Part shown: piece after piece, positions 8,605-16,886 of the stretch
How the letters are laid out: each line of letters opens with the position of its first letter
Position numbering within the stretch: position 1 is the first letter of the stretch
Notes under the pieces: model-generated
Told to the model about the DNA's origin: nothing
What the model saw: only the letters and a program-made list of their open reading frames with translations
Database searches by the model: none
Source of the DNA: Streptomyces sp. A0642
Lineage (GTDB): Bacteria; Actinomycetota; Actinomycetes; Streptomycetales; Streptomycetaceae
Length of the DNA: 64,000 nucleotides
Assembly (NCBI RefSeq): GCF_004795105.1
Contig: NZ_SSBL01000001.1
Location: 62,001 to 126,000 of the forward strand
Direction of reading: 5' to 3'
Translations under genes and position numbers: made by a program

Positions 8605-9537
8605 TCAGCCGGCCATCAGGTCCGACACCTTCACGAAGCGGTATCCGCGCTTCCGCAGCTCCGGCACCAGCTGGCCCACCGCCTCGTCCGTGACCGGAGC
8701 CGCGCTGCGGGTGCAGTGCATCACGACCAGCGAACCGGGCTTCACGCCGTCCAGCACCTGCTGCGCGACCGCGTCCGCGTCCGTCGCGAACGCGTCGCCG
8801 CTGACGACGTCCCACTGCACCGCCGTCACCTTCTCCGGCACGAGCGCCCGCAGCGAAGCGTCGTCGTAGCAGCCGCCGGGGAAGCGGAAGTAGGGCACCA
8901 CGTTGCGCGCTCCGGTCTTCCGGATGGCGCCGAACGCCCGCTCCACCTCGGTGCGCATCGCGTCCTTCTCCACGGTCGGCAGCCCGTAGCAGGGCGAGGT
9001 GAAGGCGTAGTGGCTGTACGAGTGGTTGGCGATCTCGAAGAGCGGGTCCGTGCCGATGGACCGGGCCTGGGCGGGATACTCCTCGGCCCACCGGCCGGTC
9101 ATGAAGACGGTCGCCGGCACCTTCAGCCGGCGCAGCAGGGCGATCAGCTCCGGATTGTCGAAGTGCTCGCCGGAGGCCGCGCGCGGCCCCTCGTCGGCCG
9201 TCATGTCGGCGTCGAAGGTGAGCGCGACGACCTTGTCCGTGCGGCTCGGGCCGCGCTCGAGGACCGGAGTGAGACCGGCGGGGCCGGGCGCCATGGTGGG
9301 CGGCCTCTTCACGGACGGGGACGCGCCCGGCGGAGCGGCGGACGGGGACGCGCTCGGCGGAGCGGCGGACGGGGAGGGAGGGGGAGCCGGCGCGGAGGGC
9401 CGGGCTGCGGGTGCGTGGACGGCGTTGGTGGACGTGGGGCCGCCCGAGCCGCAACCCGTCAGAGCCGCGCCCAGAACGGCCGCCACGGCAGTCCCCCACG
9501 CGGCTGTCACCGTGAGTCTTCGTGCAGAGGTGGTCAC
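8605..9537 (-). CDS. Polysaccharide deacetylase lipoprotein (NodB domain)
   Basis: This 310-residue secreted lipoprotein has a signal peptide ending in the lipobox LTGC (Cys29), a Pro/Ser/Ala linker (about 40-85) encoded by short tandem repeats, and a NodB deacetylase domain from about residue 100. Metal and catalytic motifs are TFDAD (107-111), HSYSH (His172, His176) and RFPGG (218-222). Such enzymes remove N-acetyl groups from peptidoglycan, chitin-like or other surface glycans. Here the motif 1 spacing (Asp-Ala-Asp) is normal. It is monocistronic and starts with GTG. Confidence 0.9.
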   Translation of the reverse strand: MTTSARRLTVTAAWGTAVAAVLGAALTGCGSGGPTSTNAVHAPAARPSAPAPPPSPSAAPPSASPSAAPPGASPSVKRPPTMAPGPAGLTPVLERGPSRTDKVVALTFDADMTADEGPRAASGEHFDNPELIALLRRLKVPATVFMTGRWAEEYPAQARSIGTDPLFEIANHSYSHYAFTSPCYGLPTVEKDAMRTEVERAFGAIRKTGARNVVPYFRFPGGCYDDASLRALVPEKVTAVQWDVVSGDAFATDADAVAQQVLDGVKPGSLVVMHCTRSAAPVTDEAVGQLVPELRKRGYRFVKVSDLMAG

Positions 9538-9678
9538 TGACGGAACTTAGCTGATCATATGACCGGTGGCCGGTCCGGCACTCCGGCCGGAGGCAGCTCG
9601 ACGCGCCACTGCCTCCGACCGGCCCAGCGGACCGTCAGACGCCCGCGCGGACGGCCGCCTCCACGGCCCCGGCCACGA

Positions 9679-11058
9679 TCAGCGCCAAGGGCCCGTCACC
9701 GCGAACGTCGTCCCCGGCGTGTAGCAGTTGACGAACATCGTCTCCTGGTCCGGCGAGAACGTCACCCCGGCGAACTCGCCCCACTCCGGCTCCTCCGCCG
9801 TCCCGATGTTCTGCCGGCCGCGCGCCATCGCGTACACCTCGCCGCGCCGCGTCAGACCGAACACGTGCTGCGCCCCGCCGCCGTCCTCGCACACCATCAG
9901 ACCGCCGTCGGAGGCCAGACAGATGTTGTCGGGGGACTCGCCCGGCAGCTGGATGTCCGTGTCCGGGCCGAAGACGATGACCAGGGTCAGCCGGCGCCGC
10001 TTCGGCTCGTACCGCCAGACCTGCCCGAAGTGGTCGGCCGCCGAGCCCTGCGCGCTGTGCGCGAAGCTGGAGACGAAGTAGACCGAGGAACCGCCCCAGT
10101 AGCAGCCCTCCAGCTTCTGGGCGTGCGTGATGCCCTTCGACCCGAAGTCCTGGAAGCGGATGGGTGTTTCGGCGGCCAGCGGATCCGGTACCGGGACCCA
10201 CTCGACGCCCTCGAAACACGTCCCGGTCTCCTGGACCGCGGAGAGGTCGGGAACCCCCGGCACCCGCATCGCCTCCAGCCGGCCACCCGCCCGGAGCGAG
10301 CCCGTGCCGCCGAGCGGCTTCTCCGGCAGGAAGCGGTAGAAGAGGCCGAACGGCTTGTCGAAGGCGTCCTCCGTCTCGTACACGATGCCGTTGCGCGGGT
10401 CGATCGCGACCGCCTCGTGCTGGAAGCGGCCCATCGCGGTCAGCGGCACGGCGCCGGTCCGGTGCGGATGCGCGCCGTCCACCTCGAAGATGAAGCCGTG
10501 GTCCTTGGTGTAGCCGTTGGTCCCGGCCTTGTCCTCGGTCTCCTCGCAGGTCAGCCAGGTGTTCCAAGGGGTGCGGCCACCGGCGCAGTTGACCGCGGTG
10601 CCGGCGATGGCGACGCGTTCGTCGAGGACGTGGCCCCGGCCGTCGAGCTCCAGGGTCGTACAGCCGCCCTTGCCCATCGGGTCGTACGTGAGCCCCTCGA
10701 CGGCGGGCACGGCGATCTGCGCGGTGACCCGGTTCTCGTGGTTGCGTACGAGCTGGACGTGCCCGCGGCGGCCGGCGAACGCCGCCATGCCGTCGCAGTG
10801 GCTGGGAACCGGCCCCTCGCCGGAGCGGAGCGGGTCGCCCTCCCGGGACAGCACCCGGTAGCGGAACCCCTTCGGGAGATCGAGCAGTCCGTCCGGGTCG
10901 GGCACCAGCGGGCCGTAACCCGCGTGGCCGCGGGCGGCCGAAGTGCCCGCGAAGAGTTCGGTGAACGCGCCGGTGAAGGCGATGGTGGCCACGGCCGCAC
11001 CGCTTCCGGCCAGGACCTGACGTCGCGTCGCAGACGGTTGTGCTGATGCAGAAGACAT
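9679..11058 (-). CDS. PhoX-like phosphatase (DUF839), Tat-exported
   Basis: This 459-residue protein starts with a twin-arginine signal (TRRQVLAGSG, Arg12-Arg13, then a hydrophobic stretch ending near SAAR). It continues as a DUF839/PhoX beta-propeller with typical stretches NHENR, WLTCEET, GRFQHEAV, SPDNICLASDG and FSPDQ. PhoX-type alkaline phosphatases use Ca and Fe and scavenge phosphate outside the cell; several actinobacterial paralogs have unproven substrates. The ATG at 11058 has AGGAAG ahead of it. No PHO box was clearly seen upstream. Confidence 0.88.
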   Translation of the reverse strand: MSSASAQPSATRRQVLAGSGAAVATIAFTGAFTELFAGTSAARGHAGYGPLVPDPDGLLDLPKGFRYRVLSREGDPLRSGEGPVPSHCDGMAAFAGRRGHVQLVRNHENRVTAQIAVPAVEGLTYDPMGKGGCTTLELDGRGHVLDERVAIAGTAVNCAGGRTPWNTWLTCEETEDKAGTNGYTKDHGFIFEVDGAHPHRTGAVPLTAMGRFQHEAVAIDPRNGIVYETEDAFDKPFGLFYRFLPEKPLGGTGSLRAGGRLEAMRVPGVPDLSAVQETGTCFEGVEWVPVPDPLAAETPIRFQDFGSKGITHAQKLEGCYWGGSSVYFVSSFAHSAQGSAADHFGQVWRYEPKRRRLTLVIVFGPDTDIQLPGESPDNICLASDGGLMVCEDGGGAQHVFGLTRRGEVYAMARGRQNIGTAEEPEWGEFAGVTFSPDQETMFVNCYTPGTTFAVTGPWR

Positions 11059-11150
11059 GAGGCAACTTCCTGTTGGCGGACAGGAGAAGTGACCGCATGT
11101 GTGTACCACGCGATGCACCGCACGGGAACCACGCGGGTCACCGGCCTCAT

Positions 11151-11184
11151 GCGTGTCCCGGGCCGCACAGGGCCCGGGACACGC
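11151..11184. terminator. Strong terminator hairpin after osmC
   Basis: A perfect 14-bp stem (11151-11164 with 11171-11184) with a six-base loop lies immediately beyond the osmC stop codon. It separates osmC from the PhoX-like gene on the same strand. Confidence 0.8.
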
Positions 11185-11192
11185 GCCTGGCC

Positions 11193-11618
11193 TCAGGCGA
11201 GCGAGGCGCTCAGCGTGATCGTCGTGCCCGTCAGCGCCTGGCTGACCGGGCAGTTCGCCTTGGCGTCCTCGGCCGCCTTGACGAAGCCGGCCTCGTCGAG
11301 GCCCGGCACCTCGCCCTCGACGGTGAGGTGGATGCCCGTGATGCCGGTGCCGGGCTGGAAGGTGACCTCGGCCTGGGTGTTCAGCCGGGTCGGCGGGGTG
11401 CCGGCCGTGGCGAGACCGTTGGAGAGCGCCATCGAGAAGCAGCTGGAGTGGGCCGCGGCGATCAGCTCCTCCGGGCTGGTCTTGCCGTTCGCCTTCTCCG
11501 CGCGGGACGGCCAGGAGACCGGGTACTCCCCGATGGCGGAGGAATCGAGGGTGACGACACCCTTGCCCTCGATCAGGTTGCCTTCCCAGACCGTGTGCGC
11601 CTGACGCGTGGTAGCCAT
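11193..11618 (-). CDS. osmC: OsmC family peroxiredoxin
   Basis: This 141-residue protein is a full-length OsmC/Ohr-fold thiol peroxidase. The two redox cysteines are present in HSSCFSM (Cys60) and ANCPVSQ (Cys123), with the family region SPEELIAAAHSSC. It reduces organic hydroperoxides in the cytosol. The ATG at 11618 has AAGGGAA upstream. It is flanked by hairpins on both sides, so it is likely its own transcription unit. Confidence 0.92.
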   Translation of the reverse strand: MATTRQAHTVWEGNLIEGKGVVTLDSSAIGEYPVSWPSRAEKANGKTSPEELIAAAHSSCFSMALSNGLATAGTPPTRLNTQAEVTFQPGTGITGIHLTVEGEVPGLDEAGFVKAAEDAKANCPVSQALTGTTITLSASLA

Positions 11619-11658
11619 GCTGGTTCCCTTCAAACGGAATGCGCGGTTGTACGGGGGT

Positions 11659-11686
11659 GGCGAAGGCACTCCGTCGTGCCTTCGCC
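11659..11686. terminator. Terminator hairpin after zapE
   Basis: An 11-bp perfect stem (11659-11669 with 11676-11686) with a six-base loop lies 19 bp downstream of the zapE stop and upstream of osmC. Confidence 0.7.
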
Positions 11687-11704
11687 GTTGTCACGCCCCC
11701 GAAC

Positions 11705-12802
11705 CTACTGCGCCACCAGCCCCTTCGCGTCGCGCGCCAGCGCGGTCAGCCGGGAGATTGCCCGGAAGTACTTCTTCCGGTACCCGCCGTTCAGCATGTC
11801 GTCGCTGAACAGCCGGTCGAACGGCAGCCCCGACGCGAGGACCGGGATCTCCCGGTCGTACAGCCGGTCCGCGAGGACCACGAGCCGCAGCGCGGTCGAC
11901 TGGTCGGGCACCGGCCGCACCTCGGTGAGGCACACCGCGCTGATGCCGTCCGTCAGCGCGCCGTACCGGCTCGGATGGACCCGGGCCAGATGGTCGAGCA
12001 GCGCGGGGAAGTCGTCCAGGCTGGCGCCCTCGGTCGCGTACGCCGCCCTGGTGACCTGCTCCTCGGAGTACGGCGGCGGGGCCTCGGGCAGCCCGCGGTG
12101 GCGGTAGTCCTCGCCGTCGATGCGCAGCGGGCGGAAGTGCGAGGCCAGGCCCTGGATCTCGCGGAGGAAGTCGGCCGAGGCGAACCGGCCCTCGCCCAGC
12201 TTGCCGGGCAGCGTGTTGGACGTCGCGGCGAGCGCCACCCCCGCCTCGACCAGGCGGCTCAGCAGCGAGGACACGAGCACGGTGTCGCCCGGGTCGTCGA
12301 GCTCGAACTCGTCGATGCAGAGCAGCCGGTGCCCGCTCAGCGTCTGCACGGTCTGCTGGAAACCGAGCGCGCCCACGAGGTTGGTCAGCTCCACGAAGGT
12401 GCCGAAGGCCTTCAACGAGGGCGCGGCGGGCGTGGCGTGCCAGAGGGAGGCGAGCAGATGGGTCTTGCCGACGCCGTAGCCGCCGTCGAGATAGACCCCG
12501 CGCGGGCCGGCGGGGGCCACGGCCTTCTTGCCGAACCACTTGCGCTTGCCCGCGCCGCTGGCGTGCGCCCCGCCGAGCCCGGCCGCGAAGTCGGCGAGGA
12601 CCTTGACGGCCTCGGTCTGGCTGGGCTGGGCGGGATCGGGGACGTACGTGTCGAAACGCACCGAGTCGAAGCGCGGCGGTGGCACCATCTCGGCGACCAG
12701 GCGGTCGGCGGGCACGTGCGGCTCGAGGGCGCACAGGGACAGCGGGGCCGTTTCGGCTATGGGGCTGGACCCCGGCACGGCGGTGAAGGAGGACACAACC
12801 AC
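11705..12802 (-). CDS. zapE: Cell division protein ZapE (AFG1-like ATPase)
   Basis: This 365-residue AAA-type ATPase has Walker A GGYGVGKT (107-114), Walker B CIDEFELDD (163-166 core) and the family stretches FGTFVELTNLVGALGF and LGEGRFASADFLREI. ZapE associates with the division apparatus in proteobacteria; in actinobacteria the role is inferred only. A GTG at 12802 is used, and another GTG six bases in is equally possible. It is divergent from the RibD-like reductase, and the shared intergenic region carries a 20-bp inverted repeat. Confidence 0.9.
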   Translation of the reverse strand: MVVSSFTAVPGSSPIAETAPLSLCALEPHVPADRLVAEMVPPPRFDSVRFDTYVPDPAQPSQTEAVKVLADFAAGLGGAHASGAGKRKWFGKKAVAPAGPRGVYLDGGYGVGKTHLLASLWHATPAAPSLKAFGTFVELTNLVGALGFQQTVQTLSGHRLLCIDEFELDDPGDTVLVSSLLSRLVEAGVALAATSNTLPGKLGEGRFASADFLREIQGLASHFRPLRIDGEDYRHRGLPEAPPPYSEEQVTRAAYATEGASLDDFPALLDHLARVHPSRYGALTDGISAVCLTEVRPVPDQSTALRLVVLADRLYDREIPVLASGLPFDRLFSDDMLNGGYRKKYFRAISRLTALARDAKGLVAQ

Positions 12803-12809
12803 TCAGCTT

Positions 12810-12969
12810 ACGGCCTCGCCCGGATGGTCAGTGGGGGAAGGAGCGGCGTCTGGGTCCTTCGAATCCAAGGCGGAGGAGGGAGCGATGGCGGAGCCATCGG
12901 GACTGACGACAACGCCGGAGGGGGAGGTCCCCGACGTTGCGACGCCGCCGACCATCCGGGCGAGGCCGT
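12810..12969. repeat. 20-bp perfect inverted repeat, arms 120 bp apart
   Basis: The arms are 12810-12829 and 12950-12969, exact reverse complements containing CCTCGCCCGGATGGTC. They lie in the divergent promoter region between zapE and the RibD-like reductase, one arm near each start. The segment between the arms contains a small hairpin (GATGGC, three bases, GCCATC, near 12892). The pair could form paired operator sites or a long cruciform. Confidence 0.8.
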
Positions 12970-12992
12970 GTGGTCGTGCCAGACTGCCGGAC

Positions 12993-13763
12993 ATGCGACG
13001 CCTGTTCCCTGTGACTGATTCGACAGTGGCCGACGAGCCGGGCGAGTGGAGCCTGGACGCCCTCGCCGACGCCTACGCCTACCCCGAGACCGACGGCTCC
13101 TGGCTGCGCGCCAACATGGTGTCGACCCTCGACGGCGCGGCCCACCACGACGGCCGCTCCCAGCCGATCTCCTGCGAGAGCGACATGCGGATCTTCGGCA
13201 CGCTGCGCGCGCTGGCCGACGTGGTGATCGCGGGCGCGGAGACCGTACGGCTGGAGGGCTACCGCCCGGCGCGGGCCCGGGCGGACTTCGCCGCGCGGCG
13301 GGAAGCGGCCGGGCAGGGGCCCGTGCCGGCGATCGCCGTGGTGAGCGGAAGTCTGGACCTGGACTTCTCGCTGCCGCTCTTCGTCTCGCCGCTGGTGCCG
13401 ACGCTCGTGCTGACCGGGGCGGGGGCGCCGCCCGACCGGATCGCGACGGCCCGGAAGGCGGGCGCCGAGGTGGTGATCGCGGGGGAGGGCTCCCGGGTGG
13501 ATCCCGCCCGCGCCGTGCGGGAGCTGGCCGACCGCGGGCACCGGAGGCTGCTGACGGAGGGCGGACCCCGGCTGCTCGGCCAGTTCGTGGCGGAGGACGT
13601 GCTGGACGAGCTGTGCCTGACCCTGGCGCCCATGCTCACGGCCGGTGACGCGCAGCGCATCGCGGGCGGTCCCTCGATGGCTGTGCCGGAACGATTCTCC
13701 TTGGCATCGCTGCTGGAAGAGGCCGGGTTCCTCTTCTCTCGGTACCGTCGGATCCGACAATGA
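12993..13763 (+). CDS. RibD C-terminal domain reductase (pyrimidine reductase family)
   Basis: This 256-residue protein is a stand-alone RibD-C/dihydrofolate-reductase-fold enzyme. It shows ANMVSTLDGAA, the cofactor-loop region ADVVIAGAETVRLEGYRP, and LLTEGGPRLLGQF. Family members reduce 5-amino-6-ribosylamino-uracil phosphate using NADPH, but orphan copies in Streptomyces may act on other pterin- or nucleotide-like compounds. The ATG at 12993 follows CAGACT (12980-12985) by seven bases, suggesting leaderless transcription. A longer in-frame reading exists but runs through the divergent promoter. Confidence 0.85.
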   Translation: MRRLFPVTDSTVADEPGEWSLDALADAYAYPETDGSWLRANMVSTLDGAAHHDGRSQPISCESDMRIFGTLRALADVVIAGAETVRLEGYRPARARADFAARREAAGQGPVPAIAVVSGSLDLDFSLPLFVSPLVPTLVLTGAGAPPDRIATARKAGAEVVIAGEGSRVDPARAVRELADRGHRRLLTEGGPRLLGQFVAEDVLDELCLTLAPMLTAGDAQRIAGGPSMAVPERFSLASLLEEAGFLFSRYRRIRQ

Positions 13764-13815
13764 GCGGAATATCCCGTTCCGGTTAGCGTTCGGTGGGCAG
13801 AATGAATCTCGCAGA

Positions 13816-13833
13816 CCCCGTGCGAGCACGGGG
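13816..13833. terminator. Short hairpin followed by A-run
   Basis: A perfect 8-bp stem CCCCGTGC/GCACGGGG with a two-base loop lies about 50 bp after the reductase stop. It may end that transcript; there is no T-run on the plus strand. Confidence 0.45.
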
Positions 13834-13847
13834 AAAAATGGTTTCAG

Positions 13848-13869
13848 CAGTGACCGGACACGGTCACTG
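13848..13869. promoter_or_regulatory. Dyad CAGTGACC-N6-GGTCACTG upstream of the 13886 gene
   Basis: Perfect 8-bp arms (13848-13855 and 13862-13869) separated by six bases lie just ahead of the ribosome site of the next gene. The position fits an operator or an mRNA hairpin that hides the start region. Confidence 0.45.
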
Positions 13870-13885
13870 AAGCAGAAGGGCCCTT

Positions 13886-14359
13886 GTGGTGTTCACCAGC
13901 GTTTTGATGATCGAGAAGCCCCTCACCTCGGAGGACGTCGAGTTCGTCACCACCCTGCACGGGGAGGAACGGGTCTCCTTCGTCGTTCTCATGCAGCCCC
14001 GTGGCGACCAGGCGGATGTGCTGTTGCGGGCCATCGACGACCTGGCGATGGGCGAACTGAAGGAAGCGGCCCGGGAGAGCGAGGTGCCGGAGGGCAAGAA
14101 CGCCAGAGAGTCCGCCGAACTGTCGCTGGAGGTGTCCCTGGAGGCCCTGCGCCAGGCCGGCTCGCAAGCCGTCGGACAGGTGATCGAGGACCACCCCCTG
14201 GACAAGCTCAAGTCCGTGGTCGACGAGGCGGAGGCCGACGAGGTCATCGTCCTGACCGCCCCGCACTACGTGGAGGAGTTCTTCCACCGCGACTGGGCGT
14301 CCCGCGCCCGGCACAAGGTCGGCGTGCCCGTGCTCAAGCTCTTCGCGCACAGCGAGTAG
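13886..14359 (+). CDS. Conserved actinobacterial protein of unknown function (157 aa)
   Basis: This 157-residue protein has alternating beta and alpha stretches (RVSFVVLMQPRGDQADVLLRAID, ADEVIVLTAPHYVEEFFHRDWASRARHKVGVPVLKLFAH) reminiscent of a small nucleotide-binding or universal-stress-like fold. Streptomyces databases often mislabel it as indole-3-glycerol phosphate synthase; no such active site is visible. The GTG at 13886 has AGAAGG upstream; a second GTG follows directly. It precedes murC by 122 bp, and a copy of its own last 30 bases lies in that gap. Confidence 0.8.
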   Translation: MVFTSVLMIEKPLTSEDVEFVTTLHGEERVSFVVLMQPRGDQADVLLRAIDDLAMGELKEAARESEVPEGKNARESAELSLEVSLEALRQAGSQAVGQVIEDHPLDKLKSVVDEAEADEVIVLTAPHYVEEFFHRDWASRARHKVGVPVLKLFAHSE

Positions 14360-14411
14360 CCGGCGTACCGGCGCCCGAGCCCGTCGCGCACGGCGAACGG
14401 GCGGCGGACCG

Positions 14412-14441
14412 GTGCTCAAGCTCCGCGCGGACAGCGAATAG
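14412..14441 (+). repeat. Degenerate duplicate of the 3' end of the upstream gene
   Basis: Bases 14412-14441 match 14330-14359 (the last ten codons, stop included, of the upstream gene) at about 26 of 30 positions, 82 bp apart in direct orientation. The copy ends in TAGGCT, which has the position and sequence of a -10 box about 40 bp before murC. Confidence 0.7.
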
Positions 14442-14481
14442 GCTGGGAGCCCCCGTCCGCACCACCCTGGGAGACACACGC

Positions 14482-15876
14482 ATGGCACCCGGTATTCCTG
14501 CCGCCATGGAACGGCCGCACTTCATCGGCATCGGCGGCGCCGGAATGTCGGGCATCGCGAAGATCCTCGCCCAGCGGGGTGCGAAGGTCGCGGGCAGCGA
14601 CTCCAAGGAGTCCGCCACGGCCGGGGCGCTGCGCGCGCTCGGGGCGACCGTCCACATCGGGCACGCCGCCGGTCACCTGGCGGACGACGCCACGTGCGTC
14701 GTCGTCTCCAGCGCCATCCGCGCCGACAATCCCGAGCTGGTGCGCGCCGGGGAGCTCGCGATCCCCGTCGTGCACCGCTCCGACGCCCTCGCGTCCCTCA
14801 TGGAGGGTCTGCGGTCCATCGCCGTCGCGGGCACCCACGGCAAGACGACTACCACGTCGATGCTGGCCGTCGCCCTCACCGAGCTGGGCCTCGACCCGTC
14901 GTACGCCATCGGCGGCGACCTCGCCGGGCCCGGCACCAACGCCGCGCACGGCGAGGGTGCGATCTTCGTCGCCGAGGCCGACGAGAGCGACCGGAGCTTC
15001 CAGAAGTACGACCCCGAGGTCGCGATCGTCCTCAACGTCGAGCTCGACCACCACGCGAACTACGCCTCGATGGACGAGATCTACGACTCCTTCGAGACCT
15101 TCGCCGGCAAGATCGTCCCCGACGGCACCCTGGTCGTCTCCGCCGACCAGTCCGGCGCGGTCGAGCTGACCCGCCGGGTCCGCGACCTGTCCGCGCTCAA
15201 GGTCGTCACCTACGGGGAGTCCGCGGACGCGGACGTCCGCGTCCACAAGATCACCCCGCGCGGCCTGACCAGCGAGGTCACGGTCGTCCTCAACGGGAAG
15301 TACCTCACCTTCACCGTCTCCGTCCCCGGCCGCCACTACGCCCTGAACGCGGTGGCCGCCCTGGCAGCCGGTGTCGCCCTCGGCATCCCGGCGCACAACC
15401 TGGCCTCCGCCCTCGGCAAGTACACCGGCGTCAAGCGCCGCCTCCAGCTCAAGGGCGAGGCGGCCGGCGTCCAGGTCGTCGACAGCTACGCCCACCACCC
15501 CACCGAGATGACGGCCGACCTCGAAGCGATGCGCGGCGCCGCCACCGACGCGCGGATCCTGGTCGTCTTCCAGCCCCACCTCTTCTCCCGCACCCAGGAG
15601 CTCGGCACCGAGATGGGCCAGGCCCTCGCGCTGGCCGACGCCTCCGTGGTCCTCGACATCTACCCGGCCCGCGAGGACCCGATCCCGGGCATCACGAGCG
15701 TCCTGATCATCGACGCCGCGAAGGCCGCCGGCGCCGACGTGGCGGCCGTACACGACAAGGCGACGGTCCCGCAGGTCATCGCGGGAATGGCGAAGCCCGG
15801 TGACCTCGTTCTCACCATGGGGGCGGGCGACGTCACGGACCTCGGCCCGCAGATCCTGGACCACCTGTCGAGCTGA
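14482..15876 (+). CDS. murC: UDP-N-acetylmuramate--L-alanine ligase
   Basis: This 464-residue cytosolic ligase adds L-alanine to UDP-MurNAc in peptidoglycan precursor synthesis. Features in order are an N-terminal Rossmann-like motif FIGIGGAGMSGIA (14-26), the Mur ATP-binding loop GTHGKTT (117-123), LNVELDHHANY, and the C-terminal domain with DSYAHHPTEM and VFQPHLFSRT. The ATG at 14482 has GGGAG eight bases ahead. The gene order murC-msrB, 10 bp apart, suggests co-transcription. Confidence 0.97.
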   Translation: MAPGIPAAMERPHFIGIGGAGMSGIAKILAQRGAKVAGSDSKESATAGALRALGATVHIGHAAGHLADDATCVVVSSAIRADNPELVRAGELAIPVVHRSDALASLMEGLRSIAVAGTHGKTTTTSMLAVALTELGLDPSYAIGGDLAGPGTNAAHGEGAIFVAEADESDRSFQKYDPEVAIVLNVELDHHANYASMDEIYDSFETFAGKIVPDGTLVVSADQSGAVELTRRVRDLSALKVVTYGESADADVRVHKITPRGLTSEVTVVLNGKYLTFTVSVPGRHYALNAVAALAAGVALGIPAHNLASALGKYTGVKRRLQLKGEAAGVQVVDSYAHHPTEMTADLEAMRGAATDARILVVFQPHLFSRTQELGTEMGQALALADASVVLDIYPAREDPIPGITSVLIIDAAKAAGADVAAVHDKATVPQVIAGMAKPGDLVLTMGAGDVTDLGPQILDHLSS

Positions 15877-15886
15877 GGGAGCCACC

Positions 15887-16291
15887 GTGCCGTACGAGAT
15901 CGAGAAGCCGGACGAGCAGTGGCGGGAAGAACTGTCTCCCGCCGAGTACGCCGTCCTGCGCAAGGCGGGCACCGAGCCGGCCTTCGTGGGCGAGTACACC
16001 GACACCAAGACCACGGGCGTCTACTCCTGCCGCGCCTGTGACGCGGAGCTGTTCCGCTCCGACACCAAGTTCGAGTCGCACTGCGGCTGGCCGTCCTTCT
16101 ACGACCCGAAGGACACGGACGCGGTCGAACTGATCCAGGACCGCAGCCACGGCATGGTCCGCACCGAGGTCCGCTGTGCCCGCTGCGGCTCGCACCTGGG
16201 CCACGTCTTCGAGGGCGAGGGCTACCCCACCCCGACGGACCAGCGGTACTGCATCAACTCGATCTCGCTGCGGCTGACCCCCGACGCCTGA
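15887..16291 (+). CDS. msrB: Peptide-methionine (R)-S-oxide reductase
   Basis: This 134-residue MsrB has both zinc CxxC pairs (Cys48/Cys51 and Cys97/Cys100), the substrate loop HCGWPSFYDP, and the catalytic cysteine in RYCINS (Cys122). It repairs oxidised methionine in proteins using thioredoxin. The GTG start is preceded by GAGGGAG and lies 10 bp after murC. A perfect hairpin follows. Confidence 0.95.
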   Translation: MPYEIEKPDEQWREELSPAEYAVLRKAGTEPAFVGEYTDTKTTGVYSCRACDAELFRSDTKFESHCGWPSFYDPKDTDAVELIQDRSHGMVRTEVRCARCGSHLGHVFEGEGYPTPTDQRYCINSISLRLTPDA

Positions 16292-16310
16292 TCACCGGCA
16301 AGCGGAGGTA

Positions 16311-16338
16311 CGAGGACTGACGTAGGCGTCAGTCCTCG
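16311..16338. terminator. Bidirectional terminator between msrB and a convergent gene
   Basis: A perfect 12-bp stem CGAGGACTGACG/CGTCAGTCCTCG with loop TAGG sits between two convergent stop codons and overlaps the last codons of the minus-strand gene. Confidence 0.8.
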
Positions 16339-16790
16339 TCCGTCGTCTCCGGCTTCAGCAGCGGGTGCACCACGCCGGGGAAGACCCGGGCCCGCACGAC
16401 CGACTCGGCCGAACCGCCCTGGACCACCGTCTCGGCCACGCCCCAGGGGCGGCCCGGCAGCTGGACGATCAGGGTGTACGAGGCGGAGCACCCCGTGCAC
16501 TCGTACCGGTCCACCCACGTCTCCACCTCGGTCGCGCTCCCCGGGTAGCGCGCCACGTGCCGGTGCCGGGCGTGGCAGCGCTCACACGTCTCGCCGGGCT
16601 CGCACGTGCCGCCGCACGGGCAGGGCACGTCGAGCGACTCGGCCGGGCGCCAGCGCTGCGTGAGGACGGCCTCACGCGTGGCACCCATGTCCTTCATCGC
16701 CTTGAGATTGCGGGCGGCCACGTTGTACGACTCACCGGTCGCCGCCATCCGGTCGCGGATCACGTCCTTGCGCCCACGGTTCGTCGTCAT
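16329..16790 (-). CDS. Cysteine-rich putative zinc-binding protein (153 aa)
   Basis: This 153-residue protein starts with a basic helical motif (NRGRKDVIRDRMAATGESYNVAAR) that recurs at the N-termini of many actinobacterial and plasmid proteins of unknown role. It then has a cysteine cluster CPCGGTC-CEPGETCERC and a later CTGC pair, together able to bind zinc. The ATG at 16790 has a perfect AGGAGG. No enzymatic motif is seen. Its function is unknown; DNA or RNA binding is possible. Confidence 0.75.
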   Translation of the reverse strand: MTTNRGRKDVIRDRMAATGESYNVAARNLKAMKDMGATREAVLTQRWRPAESLDVPCPCGGTCEPGETCERCHARHRHVARYPGSATEVETWVDRYECTGCSASYTLIVQLPGRPWGVAETVVQGGSAESVVRARVFPGVVHPLLKPETTDED

Positions 16791-16886
16791 CTGTTCCTCC
16801 TGGGGTTCACGCAGCCCGCCAGGAGCCCATGAGATCGGTGAGCACCAAAGGTACCCGGCGCACGGCGCCCCCGACGACCCGCTCGG

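Noticed and set aside
12803..12994. Minus-strand 63-codon reading upstream of zapE
   Set aside because: It spans the inverted-repeat promoter region, has no ribosome site and resembles no protein.
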